Part shown: positions 1 through 9,001 of the stretch, piece by piece
Layout: the number at the start of each line of letters is the position of its first letter
Numbering within the stretch: position 1 is the stretch's first letter
Assembly (NCBI RefSeq): GCF_030694375.1
Contig: NZ_JAUXYL010000046.1
Location: 186,001 to 250,000 of the forward strand
Direction: 5' to 3'
DNA length: 64,000 bases
DNA from: Algoriphagus sp.
GTDB taxonomy: Bacteria > Bacteroidota > Bacteroidia > Cytophagales > Cyclobacteriaceae
Notes under the pieces: generated by a model
The model's database searches: none
What the model saw: only the letters and a program-made list of their open reading frames with translations
Told to the model about the DNA's origin: nothing
Program-made: the position numbers and the translations under genes

Positions 1-1867
1 TCGGCGTTCGGAAATCCTGTTCCCCAGTAAGCAGCATCGTTGGAGTTTTTACATTTCCCACCAGCGAAAGCGGTGATCTTCTCCAATAGTTCTCCTGATC
101 TTCCCAAGGCAAGGCACCAAACCAATATTTGGCAAAAAAGGCAGGGGAATCTGCATGAAGTACAAAGCTCGTCCAGTTAATTACTGGCTTGGCTACCACA
201 GCAGCTTTGAAGCGATTGGTTTTGCCCACGATCCAAGCTGTCAAAACTCCGCCCCCTGATCCTCCGGTAACAAATAGGTTTTCAGTATCGATGTAGCCTT
301 TGGCAATTACCGCATCCACTCCTGAAATCAAGTCATCGTAGTCGTGATTTGGATAATCGTGGTGAATGGAGTTACCAAATTCCTGACCGTACCCTGTACT
401 ACCGCGAGGATTGGTATAGAGCACCACATAGCCTGCAGCGGCATAAGCCTGAATTTCATAAGCGAACGAAGGCCCGTACATGGCAAATGGTCCGCCGTGG
501 ATTTCAAGGATTAATGGATATTTTTTTGCAGGATCAAAATCCGGAGGAGTCACAATCCATCCCTGCACCCGCTTTTGGTCAAAGGATGATTCCCACCAGA
601 TTTCTTCGGTTTTTCCGATTTTCCGGAAGGAAAACAAATCGTCATTTACAGCAGTCAAGCGCTTGGTTGCTCCGCCGTTCCAAACCGCCAAATCAGCCGG
701 ATGCTCTGGTCCACCTTGGGTAAAAGCAAAGCGGTTGTTGGCAGAAACTGTGAAAGTCCCGGCATTGTAAGGCCTTCCCAAATCCAAACCTCCAAGTCCT
801 TCGACGACGGTTCTTATCTTTCCAGTCAATGCTACATGCCCGATTTTTGTATCGCCAAATTCATTGTATTGGAAATAGATGCCCTGCCCGTTTCCTTCCC
901 ATTGTGGATTACCTGCATCACGGTCCAAATCCGCTGTTAGATTTTTGACACCGCTTCCATCCACATTCATTACATAGAGATTTGAAACCTGATAGCCTTG
1001 AAAAGTATCGTCATTACCTGTAAACGCAATCATTTTCCCGTCAGGAGAAACTGCAGGATTGGCATCCGGCCCAAATCTGGAGGTTAAGGCCTTTATCTCA
1101 CCTGAACTCAGATCCAAGCGATAGATCTCTGAGTTTGCAGGCTCCAGTTCATGGTTTTCACTCAGATTGGCGGAGAAGAAAAGGCTTTTGCCGTCTTTGG
1201 CCCAAGCCGGACTTCCATGATTATTTGAAGTAAATGTCCGCTGTCTTGGAGTGCCGCCATCGATTCCCAAGGTGAAAATCTGTGATTTGCCGGGTTTCAA
1301 ATACCCTGCGCCATCGCCGCGATAATTCATCTCATCGATGAAAATCGGCGGAGCATTCCATTCCGCCCCCTCGGGTTTCCCAGGGATGGTCAGCATGGAT
1401 TTTTTGGTTTCAGGGACAAACTGTGTGAATGCCATTTGACTGTCATCCGGACTCCAAGCCACAGCACCGGGAGGAGTAGCCGTATTTGTAAGTGTTATCG
1501 TCTCCCGTGTGTCAAGGAACATGACATAGAGTTTGACCTTTTCATCGTCCTGATTGGAAAGGAAAGCCAGTTTTTTGCCGTCATTGGACCATCTTGGGGC
1601 ATAATCCCGTTGGTTGCCCTGTGTGAGTTGGCGAATTCTGGAGCCGTCCACATTGCTGATCCAGAGATTGGAATAATCCCTGTCGGTCATGATGTCTTTG
1701 AAGTTTCGGCTAAAGACAATTTGTGAGCCGTCCGGCGAAATCTGGGGATCGCTGACATACTCCATGTTGAAGAGGTCGGTCAGTTCCAGTTTGGTTTTTT
1801 CCTGAGCAAATGCATTGATCTGAATTAAAATAAGAAAGAGCGCAATGAGTAGGTTTCTGATGTTCAT
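1..1867 (-). CDS. S9 family peptidase (prolyl oligopeptidase type), 3' end outside window
   Basis: Secreted serine peptidase that likely trims peptides in the periplasm. The translation starts at ATG 1867-1865 with a signal peptide ending near AFAQ. It continues with a TolB/WD40-like beta-propeller (repeated SPDG and WSxDG motifs such as PQISPDGSQIVFS), followed by an alpha/beta hydrolase domain. That domain carries HGGPFAMYG, the nucleophile elbow GGSGGG and the acid loop GEQDFRTP. The catalytic His lies beyond position 1, so the C-terminus is missing only because the window ends. It is the last gene of a four-gene operon, 7 bp behind the sulfatase stop codon. The family is secure; the substrate is unknown. 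Confidence 0.93.
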   Translation of the reverse strand, partial: MNIRNLLIALFLILIQINAFAQEKTKLELTDLFNMEYVSDPQISPDGSQIVFSRNFKDIMTDRDYSNLWISNVDGSRIRQLTQGNQRDYAPRWSNDGKKLAFLSNQDDEKVKLYVMFLDTRETITLTNTATPPGAVAWSPDDSQMAFTQFVPETKKSMLTIPGKPEGAEWNAPPIFIDEMNYRGDGAGYLKPGKSQIFTLGIDGGTPRQRTFTSNNHGSPAWAKDGKSLFFSANLSENHELEPANSEIYRLDLSSGEIKALTSRFGPDANPAVSPDGKMIAFTGNDDTFQGYQVSNLYVMNVDGSGVKNLTADLDRDAGNPQWEGNGQGIYFQYNEFGDTKIGHVALTGKIRTVVEGLGGLDLGRPYNAGTFTVSANNRFAFTQGGPEHPADLAVWNGGATKRLTAVNDDLFSFRKIGKTEEIWWESSFDQKRVQGWIVTPPDFDPAKKYPLILEIHGGPFAMYGPSFAYEIQAYAAAGYVVLYTNPRGSTGYGQEFGNSIHHDYPNHDYDDLISGVDAVIAKGYIDTENLFVTGGSGGGVLTAWIVGKTNRFKAAVVAKPVINWTSFVLHADSPAFFAKYWFGALPWEDQENYWRRSPLSLVGNVKTPTMLLTGEQDFRTP

Positions 1868-1874
1868 AAGGGAT

Positions 1875-3260
1875 TCAATTATCAATTTTCTTTTTCTTTT
1901 CCAGGTACTCATAATGACTGTTATCCTGAGGGGTACGAATGACTTTACTTTCCGGCAATGGCCCCAGTTGTTTCACGGCCAATTCCATCGCCCGCATCAT
2001 TTGGGCGGCTTTTTCGGGATTTTCTTTAGCCAGATTTATGGTTTCTCCGGGGTCATTTTTCAGGTTGAATAATAGCGTCTCGTGAGGATCAACTTTTTTC
2101 ATTCCCCTACTTCCGGCAAATCCAGCATAGGGTCGCTTGATTTTCCAATCACCCTCCCGATAGGCCTCCTGACTGGCAAGCATGTAATAAATAAAGCTGT
2201 CTCCTTCTCGGTTGCCGTTTTCAAAAAGCACGGCACTCAAATCTTTGCCGTCGATCTCCCGGTCCTGAGGAATTTCAGCTCCGACAAGTTTGCAGAAAGT
2301 AGGAAACCAGTCCATTTGCGTGGCCAAATCTTCATAGACTTGGCCCGGATCAATTTTCCCCTTCCACATGGCAACCGTAGGCACACGCACTCCACCTTCG
2401 AACGTAAACTGCTTTCCTTCTCTCAGCGGACCTGCCGAACCTCCATGATCTTCCATTACCAGCCAGGGGCCATTGTCTGAGGAGAAGACAATTAGCGTGT
2501 TTTCGAGGATGCCTTTTTCTTCCAGCTTTTTTAAAACCTCTCCCACACTCCAGTCCAATTCCTGAATGACATCTCCGTATAGACCGAGTTCCGATGTTCC
2601 CTCAAACTCCGGTGAAGCATAGATCGGTACATGGGGCATGCTGTGCGCCAGGTAAAGGAAAAAGGGGGTCCCTCCACTGGAATCAATGAATTTCAAGGAT
2701 TCCTCAGTATATGTTTTGGTGGTATAGCGCTGATCGACTTTGAATTCTTCGACTTCATTTCCCCTCATGTAAACCACCGAGGCCATGTCATTGGAATAGG
2801 GGATTCCAAAGTATTCATCAAACCCCTGATTGAGCGGAAGAAACTTTTCCATATGGCCAAGGTGCCATTTGCCAACAATGCCTGTCCGGTATCCTTTCGA
2901 TTTTAGAATTTCAGCGATGGTGATTTCTTCCGGATCCATTCCCGTCAGACTTTCAGGAAAAAAGACCGAGTTTATCCCCATGCGTTGTGGCATCCGGCCT
3001 GTAAGTAATCCCGCACGGGAAGGGCTGCAAACCGGAGATGCAGATAAAAATGAAGTAAACTTAATTCCTTCAGTTGCAATCCGGTCGATGTTTGGAGTGG
3101 CAATAGCTGTGGCCCCAAAGCATCCCAAATCACCATAGCCTAAGTCGTCAGCAAAAATGAAAACGATATTTGGAAGGGCTGAAACAGTTGAAGTGTTTGA
3201 TTTTTCTCCGCAGGAGCAAAGCAAAAAAACCAAAAATAAGACAAAAGGATTTTTCATCAT
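1875..3260 (-). CDS. sulfatase (formylglycine-dependent, S1 type), lipoprotein
   Basis: Hydrolyses sulfate esters, probably on polysaccharides or their fragments. The 461-residue protein opens with a lipoprotein signal (LFLVFLLCSC), so it is probably anchored in the periplasm or on the cell surface. ADDLG (residues 37-41) supplies metal-binding Asp residues. CSPSR (Cys78) is the cysteine-type motif converted to formylglycine by an anaerobic- or FGE-type maturase; no maturase gene is present in this window. GKWHLG and SSDNGP are further family motifs. It is followed by the S9 peptidase (7 bp) and preceded by the DUF3500 gene (5 bp). No SusC/SusD pair is adjacent, so a polysaccharide-utilisation locus is not indicated. 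The substrate cannot be told. Confidence 0.93.
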   Translation of the reverse strand: MMKNPFVLFLVFLLCSCGEKSNTSTVSALPNIVFIFADDLGYGDLGCFGATAIATPNIDRIATEGIKFTSFLSASPVCSPSRAGLLTGRMPQRMGINSVFFPESLTGMDPEEITIAEILKSKGYRTGIVGKWHLGHMEKFLPLNQGFDEYFGIPYSNDMASVVYMRGNEVEEFKVDQRYTTKTYTEESLKFIDSSGGTPFFLYLAHSMPHVPIYASPEFEGTSELGLYGDVIQELDWSVGEVLKKLEEKGILENTLIVFSSDNGPWLVMEDHGGSAGPLREGKQFTFEGGVRVPTVAMWKGKIDPGQVYEDLATQMDWFPTFCKLVGAEIPQDREIDGKDLSAVLFENGNREGDSFIYYMLASQEAYREGDWKIKRPYAGFAGSRGMKKVDPHETLLFNLKNDPGETINLAKENPEKAAQMMRAMELAVKQLGPLPESKVIRTPQDNSHYEYLEKKKKIDN

Positions 3261-3265
3261 TTCTA

Positions 3266-4330
3266 TCAGTGTTTATGATCCAAGCGATGCTTTTTCAAAA
3301 TATCCTCACCAAAATCATTTCCCTTTTCTCTCAGTATTGTATGGATGTGATTGGCATTGTCCAGAAAGCCAACATTGTCGTATTCGATCAGGAAGTCAGG
3401 GCTGTGGATTACGTAATAGTGCGCTTTCATCGGTTCATAACTTCCGATCCAGGCAAAATAGACTTCATCCATCCCCCGGGTATGGAGTTTTTCAAGGTAG
3501 GCTTCGGCTTTTTCTTTTTCCAGATTTCCGATGTATTCTTCGATTAAGTAGTGGAGGATTTTCTGCTGTCCCCCGGATAATTCTGCACCTTTTATTCCCT
3601 GGAATTCCTCAAGCCATTGCGGTCTATCGGGACTGGTGATGATATCGCCGGGGACTTTATCGCTAATGGTTGCCTTGGCTTTTTGGCTTTCATCCAAGGC
3701 ATTGATCAACCAAAAGCCGTAATCTTCTTCTTTGCTCAAAGGCCGTAAACCGGCATATTGTGTGGCTTCGACCACCGCCGGATCAGATCCGAAAAAGAGG
3801 GGAGTCATGGTAAATTCGTCTCCGGCCACAGTCAGGTTGATCGAGATATGATGACCTTCGAATTTCAACCCCCAAGCGTCATCTGTTTCAGGATTTCCTG
3901 CCATAGCGAGGTAGTAATTTCCATAGTCCCAATTCAGTTTTCGGATGAATTCCATACTTCGTTCATTCACTTTGCCCTGCTGAAACTGGATTTCAAAAAG
4001 CTCGTGAAGAATATCATCGACTTGCATAATCGCAAAGGTTTTCAGATATCCCTGTGAGCTGAAAACCGCACTCAAAACCTTGTGGAACGCAATTTTGCTT
4101 TCCTCAGAGAGGTCGCCGTATCGAACTCCGACACGGGGAGCGAGACCCAGCGGAAGGTTGGTCCAAGCGGTACGAGCACTATCCTCCAGTCCAAGCTGCA
4201 CTTGAGCCCTCTCCACCTCCCCCAGTGTGGAAAGTAAGGAAACAGCTGTTTTTTTCAGAAGGGCTGTAGATTGGGACCAAGCCGTAAGTGAGGATAAGAC
4301 AAGGAAGAATAAAACGGGGATTATTTTCAT
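3266..4330 (-). CDS. DUF3500 family secreted protein
   Basis: 354 residues with an N-terminal signal peptide (cleavage near AWSQS). The body matches what I know of the DUF3500 family: an early LPLGLAPRVGVRYGDLS segment, a GHHISINLTV strand and a late YYVIHSPDFLIEYDN segment close to a histidine-rich C-terminus (KKHRLDHKH). The family has no established function; conserved His residues suggest metal binding, but that is inference. It is second in the four-gene operon, with 6 bp to the upstream membrane-protein gene and 5 bp to the sulfatase, so it probably works on the same extracellular material as the sulfatase and peptidase. Confidence 0.8.
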   Translation of the reverse strand: MKIIPVLFFLVLSSLTAWSQSTALLKKTAVSLLSTLGEVERAQVQLGLEDSARTAWTNLPLGLAPRVGVRYGDLSEESKIAFHKVLSAVFSSQGYLKTFAIMQVDDILHELFEIQFQQGKVNERSMEFIRKLNWDYGNYYLAMAGNPETDDAWGLKFEGHHISINLTVAGDEFTMTPLFFGSDPAVVEATQYAGLRPLSKEEDYGFWLINALDESQKAKATISDKVPGDIITSPDRPQWLEEFQGIKGAELSGGQQKILHYLIEEYIGNLEKEKAEAYLEKLHTRGMDEVYFAWIGSYEPMKAHYYVIHSPDFLIEYDNVGFLDNANHIHTILREKGNDFGEDILKKHRLDHKH

Positions 4331-4336
4331 AGAAGA

Positions 4337-5098
4337 TCAATTAAATACAAAATTTACAAATTTCTCCCAACCAACCGTTTCGGTCAGTGTCAGATAAAAA
4401 GCCTGGAGCGGGAAGTACAAGCCAAGAGCGATCAGAAATGGCCAGGGATTTTTATTTTTTCGAATGTCTCCCACTAAGAGAATCATCAGAATTAGGTCAA
4501 TCAGGAAAAAGGAAATGACCATTCCCGAAATTCCAAATCCAATGGTCGTCAGGTCAAACCAAAAAAACAAAATCCGATCTAAAGTCGGTCCCATGAAAGT
4601 CAGGGCTGCCGCAATCATAAACCGTGCATGAATTGAAGGGGATTTCCTGAAAATAACCGCTAAAGCATAGAAGGCGACAAGCCAAAACAGGTAGACGAAC
4701 CCAATAGCAGTGTAAGAAGCGATGATTATGCGTCCTTCAGCGTAGGCGTAAGGTGCTATTCCCTGAGCAAAATCACTTTCAAAATCTGCCAGTTGACGTG
4801 CATAGCCCTGTTTCATCACCAACCAGGTGCTCAGAATAACTATTGGGACAACCAGATAACTCAGTCTCCCCACAGCTCGATGTATGCTGAGTTTTTTGTA
4901 CCGGATTAATAAGGGCTGGGAAATGGCGATCCCCATCCAAAGGGCCATGAACCCAAAATGAACATGGATTAATCTTGGACTAAATTGAAGTTGGGTAAAA
5001 TAGCTGAAATAAAAACCTCCGATTGCCAATGGAATAAACCCCATCAACCAATAGCCCAAATTGGGGTAAAGCGAAAAGACGTTCTCCCTAGTCCTCAT
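4337..5098 (-). CDS. multi-pass membrane protein of unknown function
   Basis: 253 residues with about seven hydrophobic segments (for example GYWLMGFIPLAIGGFYF, HFGFMALWMGIAISQPLLI, YLVVPIVILSTWLVM, FLIDLILMILLVGDI). A conserved-looking IHRAVGRLSYL stretch follows the second helix, and histidines sit in or near helices (HVHFG, IHRAVGR), reminiscent of haem-less cytochrome-b-like or DUF2306-like membrane proteins; I cannot assign it firmly. It is the first gene of the minus-strand operon with DUF3500, sulfatase and S9 peptidase, so the promoter for that operon should lie just above 5098. No clear TAnnTTTG box was found there. Confidence 0.7.
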   Translation of the reverse strand: MRTRENVFSLYPNLGYWLMGFIPLAIGGFYFSYFTQLQFSPRLIHVHFGFMALWMGIAISQPLLIRYKKLSIHRAVGRLSYLVVPIVILSTWLVMKQGYARQLADFESDFAQGIAPYAYAEGRIIIASYTAIGFVYLFWLVAFYALAVIFRKSPSIHARFMIAAALTFMGPTLDRILFFWFDLTTIGFGISGMVISFFLIDLILMILLVGDIRKNKNPWPFLIALGLYFPLQAFYLTLTETVGWEKFVNFVFN

Positions 5099-5356
5099 AA
5101 GGTGAAGAATAAAAGTTAAGAATGGTAAAAGCTTCTAGGCGGAGTTGGTTTGATTCTTCCGAATCGATAAAATGGAGGTAGTCAGGCCTGAAATTGAACT
5201 GAAATCGAATACGTTGGTAGGGATAAGTTAGCGGAAAAATCTAATTTTTCCAGTGATAGTCCTGAAATTCAACCAATAGGGCACCATTCTTCCGGAATTG
5301 GCTTGATAGACAGATCAGGAAAGAAAAAATCAACAGCTAGAAAAAAGCCGAATCTT

Positions 5357-6253
5357 TCAGGAATGATCGTTTTTCTCTTCCCGCAGCAAGACACAATCCT
5401 CTCCTTCAAATTCCGTTTCGATGGTGTAATGTTCAAATGGGTATTTTTTCATGATCCGTTTCAGTTCATTCTTCACATGGAGAATGTCTTCCATGGATTG
5501 CAGCGGCTTTAGCTTAACGTGGGATGTAAACACATGATGCTCCCCGTCCAAAGACCAAATGTGTGTATGATGGGTGGAGTCCACATGGACGATTGCCCGG
5601 ATTTCCTTTTCAATCGCTGACTTGTCCACATCCAAAGGCTGACCTTGCAAGAAAATAAAAACAGTCTCCCGAAGTCTTTTGATGACATTCCAGAGAATAA
5701 AAGCAGCAATAAGCAGCGAAAGGGCCGGATCCAGATAGGGATTTGGATAAAAAAGTAGGATAATCGAAGCGATAAGCACTGCAATCCAACCCAAAACGTC
5801 TTCGATCAGGTGCCAGGTAATCACCCGCTCATTCAGGGTTTTTCCTTTACTCAGTTTCCAGGCCGCATAGCCGTTGACTGCCACTCCCAGCAGCGCAAAA
5901 TAAAACATGCCTTTGGCATCTGACATTTCCGGGCTTTGGAGCCGGAGAATAGCCTCCCGGATCACAAAGACTGACCCCAAAATCAGAACAATGGCATTGA
6001 TCAAGGCTCCAAGAAGGGAGAATCGCCGATATCCAAAGGAATAGGATTCGGTTGCTTTCTTTTTCGAAAGCTTGTCCAGATACCAGGAAGTACCCAAGGA
6101 AATTGAATCACCCAAGTCATGCACCGCATCAGAAATAATCGCAACACTGTTTACATACCATCCCCCAACAAGCTCAATCAGGGTAAAAGACAGATTGAGA
6201 AAAAAGGCAAGCCTTAGATTTTTACCGGAATCATGGGAATGATGGTGTGCCAT
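5357..6253 (-). CDS. cation diffusion facilitator family transporter
   Basis: Proton-coupled efflux of divalent metals (Zn, Co, Cd or similar) across the inner membrane. The 298-residue protein begins with a His-rich segment (MAHHHSHDSG). It has six hydrophobic helices with the metal-site motif SDAVHDLGD in TM2, the HLIEDVLG motif in TM5 (His and Asp of the same site) and a cytosolic ferredoxin-like domain with HHTHIWSLDGEHHVFT. This is the arrangement of CzcD/ZitB proteins. It lies 10 bp behind the amidase gene and is probably co-transcribed with it. The exact metal cannot be read from the sequence. Confidence 0.93.
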   Translation of the reverse strand: MAHHHSHDSGKNLRLAFFLNLSFTLIELVGGWYVNSVAIISDAVHDLGDSISLGTSWYLDKLSKKKATESYSFGYRRFSLLGALINAIVLILGSVFVIREAILRLQSPEMSDAKGMFYFALLGVAVNGYAAWKLSKGKTLNERVITWHLIEDVLGWIAVLIASIILLFYPNPYLDPALSLLIAAFILWNVIKRLRETVFIFLQGQPLDVDKSAIEKEIRAIVHVDSTHHTHIWSLDGEHHVFTSHVKLKPLQSMEDILHVKNELKRIMKKYPFEHYTIETEFEGEDCVLLREEKNDHS

Positions 6254-6263
6254 AAATCAGCTT

Positions 6264-7781
6264 TTAAAATACCGGAGCTTTGCGATGTTTGGTGCCTTGT
6301 TCGTAGGAGTAGACTAGGCGGATCAATGTTGGTTCAGTCCACATTTTCCCCAGAAACTGAAGTCCCGCAGGGAGATTTCCTGAAGTAAATCCCATCGGAA
6401 CTGTAAATGCCGGCTGTCCCGTATGCGGCGCGATAAGCTGTGAATTATCACCCTTGTATTCTTCCTGAAACCGATCAATCTGTGCAGGCTTATTATTCCA
6501 ACTTGGATAAACCAAGGCGTCCAGTTTTAGAGAATCCATGACCTTTTCGATTGCTTCGCGAAAAGCAATTCGCTTCAAATCTGTAAAGGCATCGCCACAG
6601 TTGATTTCGGGATTTTCGGGAAGGGAGGAATCGACAAAACTTTCCAAGCCTTTCCGTGCATATTCCGAGGTAGTACCGACTCGAATAACATCCCGAATCG
6701 TTTTCATGGTGTCTCGTTTGACATAGTCTGCCAAAAACTTTTCCAAATCTGCACGGAAAACGGGACACCATTGATTTCTACGGAGGGAATCAAAGTTTTC
6801 TACCTTCACCGAGTCAATGATCACCGCACCTAGCATAGCCATGTCTTTCAGGGATTGGTTGAACAGCGCAGAAATCTCGGGATCTGTATCCTTTTCACTC
6901 AAGGTTCTAAACACGCCGATTCTTGCTCCTTTCATTCCGTCTTTTTTTAGGAATTGCGTGTAGTTTGTGGTGGTCTTTCCTTGGGAATAGTGAGTAATCG
7001 GATCTTTTAGGTCAATTCCGGCGATGGCTTGCAAAACCTTGGTCGCATCTTCCACCGTGCGGCACATCGGCCCGACCACATCATTCCGGAGGTATAGCGG
7101 CACGATTCCTTCCCGGCTCACCAAGCCCAAAGTAGTCCGAAAACCTACCAAGGCATTGTGTGAAGAAGGCCCGCGGATGGAGTTTCCCGTATCAGTTCCC
7201 AGTCCGATGGTCCCGAAGTTGGCGGCGATGGAGGCTCCTGTGCCTCCGCTTGATCCGGCAGGAACATGATCCAGGTTATAAGGATTTCGGGTAGTCCCTT
7301 GGGTTGAACTCTCCGAGTGCATGGGACTGAAGGCCCATTCGGCCATGTTGGACTTGGCAAGGATGATAGCTCCGGCATCTACCAGTTTTTGAATGATAAA
7401 TGCATCCGATGTTGGATAAAAATCGGCTAAAGCCAAAGCCCCCGCTGTGGTTGTAAGTCCGGAAGTGTTGATGTTGTCTTTAACGATTAAAGGAATTCCA
7501 TGAAGCGGGCGTAGCTTCCCTGTTTTGGAAAACTCTGCGTCAAGTTTTTTGGCGTTAGCCAAAGCTCCAGGATTAGTGACCGAGATGGAATTTAGCGAAG
7601 AATCCAGCGCCTCGATCCGACTGAGATAGGCTTCTACCAAATCTTCAGCTGAAAAATCTCCGTTTTGGAAGGCTTGGTGAATTTCTGAAATGGTGAGTTC
7701 GTCGATGTTGATTTGTTTTGGCTGCGGACTTTTGCAAAAAGAAAAAAGGCACAGAAAAAGCAAGGCATAGATTGATTTCAT
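6264..7781 (-). CDS. amidase-signature family protein, lipoprotein
   Basis: Amide hydrolase with the Ser-cisSer-Lys triad. The 505-residue protein has a lipoprotein signal (LFLCLFSFCKS), so it is exported and is not the GatA subunit of tRNA amidotransferase. The first Lys is in IPLIVKDNINTSG. The glycine/serine-rich signature NLDHVPAGSSGGTGA (about residues 170-185) holds the catalytic serines, with GTDTGNSIRGPSS following. The substrate is unknown; exported amidases of this type are common in Bacteroidota. It is the first gene of a two-gene unit with the metal-efflux transporter. Confidence 0.9.
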   Translation of the reverse strand: MKSIYALLFLCLFSFCKSPQPKQINIDELTISEIHQAFQNGDFSAEDLVEAYLSRIEALDSSLNSISVTNPGALANAKKLDAEFSKTGKLRPLHGIPLIVKDNINTSGLTTTAGALALADFYPTSDAFIIQKLVDAGAIILAKSNMAEWAFSPMHSESSTQGTTRNPYNLDHVPAGSSGGTGASIAANFGTIGLGTDTGNSIRGPSSHNALVGFRTTLGLVSREGIVPLYLRNDVVGPMCRTVEDATKVLQAIAGIDLKDPITHYSQGKTTTNYTQFLKKDGMKGARIGVFRTLSEKDTDPEISALFNQSLKDMAMLGAVIIDSVKVENFDSLRRNQWCPVFRADLEKFLADYVKRDTMKTIRDVIRVGTTSEYARKGLESFVDSSLPENPEINCGDAFTDLKRIAFREAIEKVMDSLKLDALVYPSWNNKPAQIDRFQEEYKGDNSQLIAPHTGQPAFTVPMGFTSGNLPAGLQFLGKMWTEPTLIRLVYSYEQGTKHRKAPVF

Positions 7782-8115
7782 TTTTGTTTGATTTCAAGAT
7801 TAGACTTTTCCGTTATCGGCATTCCCGTTTTTAATTCTTCGGTTCTGAAAGTTATTCTTTTTGTTCGCTGTTAAGAATTGTAGTGAAAGGCCAAGGTACT
7901 TTTCAAATCTATCTAACAAATAATTGGGTTCTTGAAAAAATTTGAAATTTCATTTGGGAAAAAATATCTTTTTGGAATGGTTAGAATAATATCACCCCTT
8001 CTGGGTTTTGGAACCGTCATTCCCAAATGTCCGCTATAATTATTTCATCCCTTCGGGATTATGTTTCTAATCCGAAAATTCAAAAAATGCGATCCTCTAC
8101 ATCTTTGCCTATACC
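7782..8115. other. 334-bp intergenic region with small hairpin
   Basis: No credible gene on either strand. It separates the divergently placed amidase promoter from the 3' end of the broken DUF4349 gene. It is AT-rich and holds a small palindrome (next entry) of the type scattered through Bacteroidota intergenic space. No convincing -7/-33 promoter pair was found for the amidase. Confidence 0.6.
8047..8059. repeat. short palindrome ATCCC-TTC-GGGAT
   Basis: A perfect 5-bp stem with a 3-base loop, preceded about 50 bp upstream by a partly similar ACCCCTTCTGGGT (near 7995). Palindromes of this word type recur in Bacteroidota intergenic DNA. Too short to be a strong terminator, and no T-run follows. 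Confidence 0.4.
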
Positions 8116-8928
8116 TTACCTCATCGGAGGTGGAGGAGATTTCTTTCGTCTCAAAAGCCAAATCAACAAGGCTCCGAAAATCAGGAAGAATGGCCAAAGA
8201 TTGAGGATAAAAATGAAGAACCACTGTAAATTCTTCCAGCCGTTTTTTAGTCCATCTTTTGCTTTGCCTAGGAAACCAAAAACACGCTCCCCTTCCACAA
8301 AAAAGGAGACATTCAGGGTGCTCAAGGCTACTCGATCACTGAGGAAATTGAGCCGACCCTGCATGGATTCGATTTCGCCTCGGACATTGGCCAGCTCCCG
8401 CTCGAGGGCAAGAATCTCTTCGACATTTTTGGCTTGCTTGAGCAATTCAGTATATCGGATTTCCAGCTCCTTTTTGGTTTTCAGCCGAGCCTCCACATCG
8501 ATAAACTGCTCCGTGACATCTTCGCTGCGGATGTTGGTGTTTTCGATGCGGACTGCATGAGATTGGATTTTTTCCAGCAAGGGATCCAATTGGTCAGTTG
8601 GTATTCTGATCGTCAGTCGCTTTTCTGTTCGCTCGCCGTAGCTATTGGAAGATTCGTTGGAAATAAAGCCTTTGGCGGAATTGACTTAACTTTTGAGAAA
8701 AGTGTCGGTTTCATTGATATCCTTGAACTCGAAGTAGATGTCGCCCTCACGGACGACTTTTCGCTCAGTGAATTGCGTTTCAGGTAGGGGCTGCTCGGTG
8801 GGAGGAATGTCCGCTATTTTTTCGTACGATCCACCGGAATCAAGGCCTAGATTAACGGTGTCCTGAGTTCCGCAGGCAGCTACAATAAAGCCGAAGAGAA
8901 TGGGAAGTTTGAGCAGAAAAATCTTCAT
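8116..8928 (-). pseudogene. DUF4349 family lipoprotein gene interrupted by in-frame TAA
   Basis: One continuous reading frame encodes a complete DUF4349 protein except for a TAA at 8688-8686. The N-terminal part (start ATG 8928) has a lipoprotein signal (GFIVAACG) and the typical RKVVREGDIYFEF strand. Directly after the stop the same frame continues VNSAKGFISNESS, LTIRIPTDQLDPLLEKI, then the coiled coil (ELEIRYTELLKQAKNVEEILALERELANVRGEIE, split here only by my quoting), a final transmembrane helix and a Lys/Arg/Pro tail. No indel is needed to restore the protein, only one base change (for example CAA, AAA or GAA to TAA). Alternatives are a base-call error, or expression of the C-terminal half from the TTG at 8589. 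DUF4349 proteins are membrane-associated with no fixed function. Confidence 0.8.
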
Positions 8929-9001
8929 AGTGAGAGGGTTTGGGTCAAAGGTCAAACGGAGGAATCTGATTTTTCGCTGCTTATGAAATGAAATTTAACA
9001 C

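Noticed and set aside
5303-5512. 69-residue plus-strand frame
   Set aside because: Mostly antisense to the 3' end of the cation-efflux gene.
6264-7781. GatA subunit of tRNA amidotransferase
   Set aside because: It has a lipoprotein signal and no gatB/gatC neighbours, so it is an exported amidase.
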